Shown: positions 5,878-10,983 of the stretch, one piece after another | How positions within the stretch are numbered: position 1 is the first letter of the stretch | Layout of the letters: each line of letters starts with the position of its first letter | Source of the DNA: an uncultured Oscillospiraceae bacterium | GTDB taxonomy: Bacteria; Bacillota_A; Clostridia; Oscillospirales; Oscillospiraceae | Length of the DNA: 10,983 nt | Assembly: GCA_900757695.1 (NCBI GenBank) | Contig: CAAEOU010000172.1 | Coordinates: 1 to 10,983, forward strand | Reading direction: 5' to 3' | Notes under the pieces: generated by a model | Seen by the model: only the letters and a program-made list of their open reading frames with translations | What the model was told of the DNA's origin: nothing | Databases searched by the model: none | Program-made: the position numbers and the translations under genes

Positions 5878-7296
5878 TTATTCTTCGCCGCAAAGGCTCA
5901 CAATGGCATCCGCAAAAATCTTCACAGAGGCCACCAGCTCGTCTACCACTGCAAACTCGTCATTGCCGTGCATGCGGTTATCCGTGCCGGGCATGGTGCA
6001 GCCAAAGGCTACGCCGTTTTTCATGTTATGGCAGTAGGTGCCGCCGCCAATGGCCAGCGGCTTTGCGTCCTTGACACCAGTGAACTTCTCATAGCTCTTC
6101 AGCAGGGTCTGCACAAAGGGGCTGTCCTCCGGCACGTGGTGGGGCGGCTTCATGGGAATATCCTTCAGTGCCAGCCCCTTGGACGCACAGGCCCGCATGG
6201 CCGTATACTTCATGTTCTGGTCGTTGGCGCAGATCGGGCATCTGGAGTCAAACTGGGCCTCCAGAGATGTAGGAGTCACATGGATGATATCCAGACTCAG
6301 AGTCAGCTCGCCGGACATCTCGTCCTCCATTTTCACTCCGAGGCCCTGTCCCAGATAATCCCCATGGGGGATCAGCTCATGCAGGCCCCGAATCGCCTTC
6401 ACCTGCGGGGATTCCGGCAGATGCATGGAAGCCGCCAGATGCAGCATGGCCGTAATGGCATTGTTGCCACCCTGGGGAGATGCCGCATGGGCACCCTCCC
6501 CCTGTGCATCAATGGCGATGGTGTTCTTGTCCAGCTCTGTTACCGTAAAGCTGACACCGGTGGCTTCCTTTGCTCCTGCGCAGTAGATCTCCGCAACGGT
6601 CTTCCGCATGCCCTCGATCTCCATATGGCACTTATCCGGCACCACATTGATCTTCAGACCCGCATCAATCTCCTTGATCCGGGGCAGCTGGGAGTCGGCC
6701 TGAAACTCTCCAAAGATCGTACCGATCAGGCCGCCCTTTTCGATGTTGATCAGCGGGTAATCTGCATCGGGAGAAAAGGTGTATTTTGCCTCCGGCTCCC
6801 GGTCATAGTAATAGGCAATGTCGCCGCTGCCGCACTCCTCATCGGTGCCCCAGATCAGGCGTACATTGTGCTTCAGGGGAACATTCAGCTCCTTCAGACA
6901 CCGGAGCGCATACAGCGCCGCAACCCCGGGGCCTTTATCATCGGAGGTGCCGCGGCCATAGATCTTTCCATCCTTCACAATGGGATCAAACGGGCCTGTG
7001 ACCGTCCATCCCTCCGCCACCGGCACGCAGTCCATGTGACTGAGAATGTCCAGATGATGGTCATTGTTCGGCAGAAAATCCACCGTTCCCACATAGCCGT
7101 CATAATTGGTGGTTTTGAAGCCATAGCCTCCGGCAATCTCCAGCGCCTTTTTCAGCGCCGCATCCGGTCCGGGGCCAAATGGCACACCTTCCTGCGGCTC
7201 TCCCCGGTCAGAGGGAATCCGCACCAGCTTTTTGATGTCCTCCAGAAATTCCTCACGATGGGCCTCGGCCCACTGGGAAATGATCTCTTTATCCAT
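5878..7296 (-). CDS. pepV: PepV-type M20 metallodipeptidase
   Basis: 472 residues, close to Lactobacillus PepV. It hydrolyses dipeptides in the cytoplasm with a di-zinc centre. Visible sites match PepV almost number for number: His87 and Asp89 (SHMDCVPV), bridging Asp119 (GRGTSDDKGP), general base Glu153/Glu154 (GTDEECGS), Asp177 (SPDADYP), His270 in the lid (GEGAHAASP) and C-terminal His443 (NRMHGNDE). Start chosen at 7296: AGGAG lies 9 nt upstream, and the alternative ATG 33 nt earlier lacks a site and sits within pepT. The gene overlaps the end of pepT by 8 nt, so both are surely cotranscribed and probably translationally coupled. No separate promoter is seen. Known relatives also include Staphylococcus Sapep, so exact dipeptide range is open. 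Confidence 0.93.
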   Translation of the reverse strand: MDKEIISQWAEAHREEFLEDIKKLVRIPSDRGEPQEGVPFGPGPDAALKKALEIAGGYGFKTTNYDGYVGTVDFLPNNDHHLDILSHMDCVPVAEGWTVTGPFDPIVKDGKIYGRGTSDDKGPGVAALYALRCLKELNVPLKHNVRLIWGTDEECGSGDIAYYYDREPEAKYTFSPDADYPLINIEKGGLIGTIFGEFQADSQLPRIKEIDAGLKINVVPDKCHMEIEGMRKTVAEIYCAGAKEATGVSFTVTELDKNTIAIDAQGEGAHAASPQGGNNAITAMLHLAASMHLPESPQVKAIRGLHELIPHGDYLGQGLGVKMEDEMSGELTLSLDIIHVTPTSLEAQFDSRCPICANDQNMKYTAMRACASKGLALKDIPMKPPHHVPEDSPFVQTLLKSYEKFTGVKDAKPLAIGGGTYCHNMKNGVAFGCTMPGTDNRMHGNDEFAVVDELVASVKIFADAIVSLCGEE

Positions 7297-8527
7297 GGAT
7301 ATTCGCTCCTTTTCCGTAGGTATATACAATATGGCAGAGAATTTTCGGCATGGTTTCCAGTCCTCTCACGGTGACAAACTCATGAACGCCATGGAACTGA
7401 TAGCCGCCGGTAGACAGATTGGGGCAGGGCAGCCCCTTAAAGCTGAGGCTGGCGCCATCGGTACCGCCGCGAATGGGCTGGGTCTTTGGTTCGACGCCAT
7501 AGGCCCGGAATGCTGCGGCGGCATTTTCAATGAGATGCATATGCGGCTGGATCTTTTCCCGCATATTGTAGTAGGTCTCCCTGATCTCCACCTCTGCGGT
7601 GCCCGCACCGTACTTTGCATTGATCAGCTCCGCTGCGGACTGCATAAACCGCTCCTTGGCTCGGAGCTTCTCCAGATCGTGATCCCGCAGAATATACCGA
7701 AGGAATGCATCTGTGACGCTTCCGCCCATTTCATCCAGATGATAAAAGCCCTCATAGTCCGCAGTGTGCTCCGGAGTCTCCGCCTCCGGCAAAAGGCCGT
7801 GGAATTCCGTTGCAATGGCAGCAGCATTGACCATCAGATCCTTTGCAGAGCCGGGATGCACCCCAACGCCATGGAAGGTCACCTTTGCAGATGCCGCATT
7901 AAAGTTCTCATATTCCAGCTCCCCAAGCGGGCCTCCGTCTACGGTATAGGCAAAGTCACAGCCAAATGCCTTTACGTCAAAAAGCTCCGGTCCTTCCCCG
8001 ATCTCCTCATCGGTGGTAAACGCCACCTTTACGGTTCCGTGGGGCTGATCCGTGTGCAGCAGCTCCTCGGCCATGGTCATAATCTCCGCAATGCCGGCCT
8101 TGTCATCCGCCCCCAGCAGCGTGGTGCCATCAGTAACGATGATATCCTCGCCCACCACCTCACTGAGGCACTCATAGCCGGTATCCGGGGACATGGACAC
8201 CGTATCGTTCAGCTGGATGGTACCGCCGTCATAGTTTCGGATGATTCTGGCCTTAACATTCTTTCCGGACGCCGCACAGGATGTATCCATGTGGGCAAGG
8301 AAGCCCAGCACAGGAACCTTACGCTCCGTATTGGCCGGAATGGTGCCGAATACCGCGCCATCCTCCGGTGTCATATGCACATCCTGAAGTCCCAGCGCCC
8401 GCATCTCTTCCATGAGCTTTTCTGCCAGCACCTTCTGGCCGAGCGTAGAAGGCCGAAGACCCGATGTCTCGCTGGATGTGGTCTCTACGGTAATATACTC
8501 TAAAAATCGACTGGTTGCCGTTGTCAT
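7289..8527 (-). CDS. pepT: Peptidase T (M20 aminotripeptidase)
   Basis: 412 residues, the family's usual size. It removes N-terminal residues from tripeptides in the cytoplasm. Zinc and catalytic residues are all visible: His79 and Asp81 (FLAHMDTS), Asp141 (LLGADDKAG), Glu174/Glu175 (TTDEEIGEG), Asp197 (TVDGGP), and His382 in HGVHEF. Substrate-site signatures FHGVGVHPGSAK and PIRGGTDGASLS are intact. Start at 8527 is set by AGGAGG 8 nt upstream; a further ATG 21 nt earlier would place the ribosome site inside the gene. It is first in a two-gene unit with pepV, consistent with stepwise breakdown of imported tri- and dipeptides. A promoter lies directly upstream at 8549-8576. Confidence 0.96.
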   Translation of the reverse strand: MTTATSRFLEYITVETTSSETSGLRPSTLGQKVLAEKLMEEMRALGLQDVHMTPEDGAVFGTIPANTERKVPVLGFLAHMDTSCAASGKNVKARIIRNYDGGTIQLNDTVSMSPDTGYECLSEVVGEDIIVTDGTTLLGADDKAGIAEIMTMAEELLHTDQPHGTVKVAFTTDEEIGEGPELFDVKAFGCDFAYTVDGGPLGELEYENFNAASAKVTFHGVGVHPGSAKDLMVNAAAIATEFHGLLPEAETPEHTADYEGFYHLDEMGGSVTDAFLRYILRDHDLEKLRAKERFMQSAAELINAKYGAGTAEVEIRETYYNMREKIQPHMHLIENAAAAFRAYGVEPKTQPIRGGTDGASLSFKGLPCPNLSTGGYQFHGVHEFVTVRGLETMPKILCHIVYTYGKGANIHG

Positions 8528-8538
8528 AGTATGCACCT

Positions 8539-8559
8539 CCTGATCCATATTCTATCAGG
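8539..8559. repeat. Inverted repeat over the pepT -10 box and ribosome site
   Basis: CCTGAT (8539-8544) and ATCAGG (8554-8559) are perfect 6-bp inverted copies separated by 9 nt. One arm touches the -10 hexamer and the other touches the Shine-Dalgarno sequence. It could be an operator for a repressor; a leader hairpin is less likely because transcription probably starts inside it. Chance is possible for so short a repeat. Confidence 0.3.
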
Positions 8560-8576
8560 TTATGGTTAGAAGTCAA
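8549..8576 (-). promoter_or_regulatory. Promoter of pepT-pepV
   Basis: Minus strand TTGACT (8576-8571), 16-nt spacer, TAGAAT (8554-8549). Both boxes match consensus at 5 of 6 positions. The predicted start lies close to 8542, giving a leader of only about 15 nt before the ATG at 8527. Confidence 0.7.
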
Positions 8577-8667
8577 TTCTTTTCTTCCATCATACCCCCA
8601 GCAAGAGGTCACCCCTTCTTCCCTTTCGATTTACAATCTTTCGTTGTATCCAATTTTCCCCATTATC

Positions 8668-8695
8668 TTTACATCCTTTTCCTATCTGGTATAAT
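8668..8695 (+). promoter_or_regulatory. Promoter of the cytidylate kinase-like gene
   Basis: TTTACA (8668-8673), 16-nt spacer, TATAAT (8690-8695) with the extended -10 TG at 8687-8688. A small GGAAG/CTTCC stem (8702-8706 with 8716-8720) lies in the short leader before AAAGGAGG. Confidence 0.75.
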
Positions 8696-8740
8696 AAAAA
8701 AGGAAGTATACTTGTCTTCCATTAGAAAGGAGGATTTCCA

Positions 8741-9346
8741 ATGAAATATAATATTATTACCATAAACCGTGAGTTTGCCTCCTGCGGCAGTGAGATTGCC
8801 CAGCAGGTGGCCCAGCGCCTCCATATCACTTATGTGGACAAGTTTCTGATCACCGAGGCCGCACAGCAGGGCGGATTCCGAGCAGACCGTGTCGAGGCAA
8901 CAGACGAGCAGCTGGCCTCCCGCTTTGAATACTCTCAGGCCGAGGCCGCACACTATTACGCCACTGCCAGCTCTGCTCTGCCCACCACTGCGCAGATCGC
9001 TGAAATTCAGTTTAAGCTCATTGAAGAAATGGCCCAGCGGAGTCCCTGCGTCATTGTAGGCCGCTGCGCCAATCATGTGCTGCGCAGCCGGGACGATGTA
9101 CTGGATATATTCATTCATGCCAGCCGGGATGTCCGCATCCACGAAACTATGAAGATGTTCTCCCTGAAGGAAAATGAAGCGGTTCGGCTTCTAAAACGCA
9201 CCGATAAGGCCCGGAAGGCCTACTACAAAAACTATACCGGTATGGACTGGAACGACCCGAATTCCTACCACATGGTGCTCAACAGCGATCTTCTCCCCAT
9301 GGAGCTCTGCGTCAAGCTGATTTGTGATGCCTATCAGGGCATCTGA
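8741..9346 (+). CDS. Cytidylate kinase-like family protein
   Basis: 201 residues with the pattern of the Cytidylate_kin_2 family, a P-loop kinase-like group common in Clostridia and without an agreed physiological role. It shows 'ITINREFASCGSEIA' (residues 6-20), where relatives have REYGSGG and true Cmk has a Walker A loop; here the glycine-rich loop reads ASCGS. It also has 'YVDKFLI' (31-37), the 'GRCANHVL' segment (107-114), and the closing 'YYKNYTGMDWNDPNSYHMVLNSDLL' region spanning 161-185. No canonical GxxxxGK[ST] is present, so CMP kinase activity should not be assumed. The ATG follows a strong AAAGGAGG. The gene stands alone, with its own promoter and a strong terminator, and is divergent from pepT. 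Confidence 0.9.
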   Translation: MKYNIITINREFASCGSEIAQQVAQRLHITYVDKFLITEAAQQGGFRADRVEATDEQLASRFEYSQAEAAHYYATASSALPTTAQIAEIQFKLIEEMAQRSPCVIVGRCANHVLRSRDDVLDIFIHASRDVRIHETMKMFSLKENEAVRLLKRTDKARKAYYKNYTGMDWNDPNSYHMVLNSDLLPMELCVKLICDAYQGI

Positions 9347-9390
9347 GCATTTTCCTTGCCGCTCAGTTCTATTCCTACCCGTCAATCAGA

Positions 9391-9439
9391 AGCAGCCGTG
9401 CATTGGAATCCCAGTGCACGGCTGCTCTATTATTGTTTG
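9391..9439 (+). terminator. Strong intrinsic terminator after the kinase-like gene
   Basis: AGCAGCCGTGCATTGG (9391-9406) pairs with CCAGTGCACGGCTGCT (9411-9426): 16 pairs including one G-U, with loop AATC. It is followed by CTATTATTGTTTG. It lies 45 nt past the stop codon. Confidence 0.9.
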
Positions 9440-9491
9440 TGTGATTGCAGCATTGAAGCCACTTTTCTCTTTCCTCCTCCGCTTTCAGCTC

Positions 9492-9919
9492 CTATCCAAG
9501 CCAGCTGCGGCTCCGGTACAGGAATGTCACAGACTGTCCGCGGGTACACTTATGGTCGGTGGCAAACTTCCCTCCGCCAACGCCATCGGTGACCCCGTTT
9601 TCCACTGCCCAAAGCACTGCGGGATAATAGTATTCCGTTTCCTTCAGATCCGTAAAGGAAGAAGCCTGCTCCTGCGCCTCAGGCGCTCCCAGATACCGCC
9701 ACAAAACGTCACGATCTGAGTATGGGTACAGGTCTCATTGGGACTGAATCGGGTTGCCGCAGTACCGGTAGTGACCCTGTTCTCCACTGCCCAAAGCACT
9801 GCGTCATAGTAGTATTTTCCCTCCAGCACATCCGTAAAGGGGTTGGCCGTGTTTTGGGGAGCGGGAGAGCCCACGGCACGCCACAGCATTGTTACGATCT
9901 GTCCCCGTCTTCGTTTCAT
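9492..9919 (-). pseudogene. Frameshifted two-repeat SLH-domain remnant
   Basis: Two S-layer homology repeats are readable on the minus strand. First frame from ATG 9919: MKRRRGQIVTMLWRAVGSP, 'PFTDVLEGKYYYDAVLWAVE', 'FSPNETCTHTQIVTF'. Then the reading moves to another frame with 'LWRYLGAPEAQEQ', 'FTDLKETEYYYPAVLWAVE', 'KCTRGQSVTFLYRS' and a stop at 9492. One base is missing in the A run at 9703-9706 (T run on the coding strand); restoring it gives one continuous frame of about 142 residues. Known: SLH domains, usually three at a protein end, bind secondary cell-wall polymers. No signal peptide or effector domain remains, yet GGGAGG lies 5 nt before the ATG, so the fragment may still be started. 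It is most likely the tail of a decayed surface protein. A sequencing error in the homopolymer, or a short SLH protein, is the alternative. Confidence 0.75.
9589..9840 (-). repeat. Two 70-bp direct repeats encoding the SLH units
   Basis: 9589-9658 and 9771-9840 align without gaps over 70 bp and share long identical cores, such as TCCACTGCCCAAAGCACTGC. The offset is 182 bp, one short of 183 (61 codons), which independently supports a single lost base between them. Confidence 0.8.
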
Positions 9920-10116
9920 AGTTACCTCCCATGTGTTCAAAATGTCCTTTCGATCCTGCTTTGACATCAGTATTTCCGACATTTTCTTACAAAAAGTTCT
10001 GAATATCATACCATATTTTCATTCTATTTGTATACACAAAAAAAGTAATTATATGTCTTTTTGTGCTTTTCTTTCAGCGCTTTCCCTTCGAATTCTCTCC
10101 GTTTCATGTTCCAAGC

Positions 10117-10145
10117 TTTGCATGTGCTTGAAAATCTGTTATAAT
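10117..10145 (+). promoter_or_regulatory. Promoter of the right-hand regulator
   Basis: TTTGCA (10117-10122), 17-nt spacer, perfect TATAAT (10140-10145) with extended TG at 10137-10138. It predicts a leader of about 100 nt. The flanking 9920-10116 stretch is AT-rich and otherwise holds only a weak leftward extended -10 (TATGAT, minus strand, near 10007) that might serve the SLH remnant. Confidence 0.75.
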
Positions 10146-10155
10146 AATGATCGCT

Positions 10156-10210
10156 GAACAAGTCCATCCGGACTTGAAAACACTGGATTTTAAGATTTTC
10201 GAACTTGTTC
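10156..10210 (+). promoter_or_regulatory. Leader with mutually exclusive inverted repeats
   Basis: Element 1, GAACAAGTCC (10156-10165), can pair its CAAGTCC with GGACTTG (10170-10176, loop ATCC), or its GAACAAGT with ACTTGTTC (10203-10210). The two pairings compete for the same bases. Elements lie just after the predicted start and before AAGGAGG at 10236. They may be a leader switch or repeated protein sites; no terminator T tract follows. Confidence 0.45.
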
Positions 10211-10250
10211 CTTATACATGATCCCGGAATTGCTCAAGGAGGTACCCCTC

Positions 10251-10983
10251 ATGGACGGTTTGATGCAAACTACCATTCCGCAGGAGCGAATTACCCGTGA
10301 TGCCCTGCGGGATCTCTTTTTTATCAACTTTCTCTCAGGCAGCGTGTATGACTCAGAAGCCGCCATCCGCTCCGCCGCCCGCGAAGTCGGGCTGACCTTT
10401 CCGCACCCACTGTTTCTGGTGCTGATTGCCCGGACAGAGCACTGGGGAAGCGCCTTTGCAAAGGGCGAAGCGGATCTCCGGGAATGTCATTTTATCCTCC
10501 GCAATGCGTTGGAAAACGGTTTTTCAGGCATCTGTCAGGCCGCCAATGTGCTGGGAGAAATGACTGCTATCATCAATCTGGAAGCCCTGCCGGAGTCCGG
10601 CATTGACGGAATTGCACAATCTGCGGGGCAGATTCTTGAAATACTGGATTCCGAATTTGGCGTATCTGCCACCATTTCAATTTCCCGGCTCTATCATAAT
10701 CTGGAGCAGCTGCCGCAGGCCTTTCAGGACGCACGGCATGTACAGGAATACATCCAGCTGATGGGCGATGACGCTCCCGTGACCGCCTACGAGCAGCTGA
10801 CTCACCCCTATCTCAGCCGACCTCCGGCATCATACTTCGATATGGAGCATCAATTGGCCCGCTGTGTAAAATCCAAGGATTTTTCCGGCTTTCAGGAGAT
10901 TCTGCACCGATTTATCGACAGTGAGTTCACCTCTTCCCGTCCCACTGTAGACACCTTCCGATTCCGGGTCTATGGCATGGTCA
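10251..10983 (+). CDS. Soluble AraC-type regulator, N-terminal part (runs off the right edge)
   Basis: The 244 visible residues start at an ATG 8 nt after AAGGAGG. No membrane segment is present. Residues about 16-60, 'RDALRDLFFINFLSGSVYDS' then 'PLFLVLIARTEHWG', match in pattern the segment seen in the left-edge regulator. A GGDEF-like sensory core follows, with 'FGVSATISISRLYHNLEQLP' then 'AFQDARHVQEYIQLMG' (residues about 130-170). 'FDMEHQLARCVKSKDFSGF' and the following helices are the usual connector before a C-terminal AraC HTH, which lies outside the window. Known: this layout occurs in Clostridia AraC regulators of uptake and carbohydrate genes; PucR/CdaR proteins share the middle domain and are the main alternative. 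Its target is likely downstream and not visible. The long leader suggests extra control. Confidence 0.75.
   Translation, partial: MDGLMQTTIPQERITRDALRDLFFINFLSGSVYDSEAAIRSAAREVGLTFPHPLFLVLIARTEHWGSAFAKGEADLRECHFILRNALENGFSGICQAANVLGEMTAIINLEALPESGIDGIAQSAGQILEILDSEFGVSATISISRLYHNLEQLPQAFQDARHVQEYIQLMGDDAPVTAYEQLTHPYLSRPPASYFDMEHQLARCVKSKDFSGFQEILHRFIDSEFTSSRPTVDTFRFRVYGMV

Noticed and set aside
5851..7374. 507-codon open frame on the plus strand opposite pepV
   Set aside because: It is antisense to a peptidase with every catalytic motif intact, has no ribosome site, and its translation shows no family pattern. It is a by-product of codon use in pepV.
7232..8503. 423-codon open frame on the plus strand opposite pepT
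   Set aside because: It is antisense to a complete peptidase T and has no ribosome site or recognisable domain.
9347..10250. Mobile element or phage attachment site around the SLH remnant
   Set aside because: No transposase, integrase, terminal inverted repeats or target duplication could be found; the repeats there are explained by the SLH units.
1..10983. tRNA, rRNA, CRISPR array or known riboswitch
   Set aside because: No cloverleaf, regularly spaced repeats or recognised aptamer core was seen on reading either strand.

Overview
The window looks like a chromosomal segment of a gut-type Clostridia bacterium, most plausibly Oscillospiraceae or a close relative. The basis is inference from content: strong AAGGAGG-type ribosome binding sites, sigma-A-like promoters, a Gly/Ser/Thr-linked lipoprotein solute-binding protein, AraC regulators of the large Clostridia type, SLH repeats of the 'AVLWAVENGVTDG' style, and a moderately GC-rich composition. 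No rRNA, tRNA, CRISPR array or intact transposase was seen.

Layout. (1) 1-349, minus: the 5' end of a membrane-anchored AraC-type regulator. (2) 350-617: a divergent control region with a near-consensus promoter for the regulator and three copies of a TGCATnTTTGACA-like element. (3) 618-5731, plus: a tight four-gene unit. It encodes a family 1 solute-binding lipoprotein, a three-cofactor NADH:flavin oxidoreductase of the 2-enoate/2,4-dienoyl-CoA reductase type, a 205-residue protein I do not recognise, and a SnoaL/NTF2-like protein with a long C-terminal tail. Gaps are 19, 9 and 16 nt. (4) 5732-5877: convergent terminators. (5) 5878-8527, minus: pepT then pepV, overlapping by 8 nt, a peptide-degradation pair. 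(6) 8528-8740: divergent promoters. (7) 8741-9346, plus: a cytidylate kinase-like protein ending in a strong terminator. (8) 9492-9919, minus: a two-repeat SLH-domain remnant broken by one missing base. (9) 9920-10250: AT-rich leader with a promoter and mutually exclusive inverted repeats. (10) 10251-10983, plus: the 5' part of a soluble AraC-type regulator that runs off the window.

How the genes may work together. The most interesting part is the regulator plus the 618-5731 unit. It pairs a surface binding protein with an alkene-reducing flavoenzyme and a SnoaL-fold protein, with no transporter permease in the window. This resembles the logic of the bile-acid (bai) and other gut reductive pathways, in which a SnoaL-fold dehydratase works with enoate-reductase-type flavoenzymes. 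However, the SnoaL-like protein here does not appear to keep the BaiE catalytic residues, and nothing in the sequence identifies the substrate. I therefore treat it as a candidate, substrate-unknown, inducible sensing and reduction cassette.
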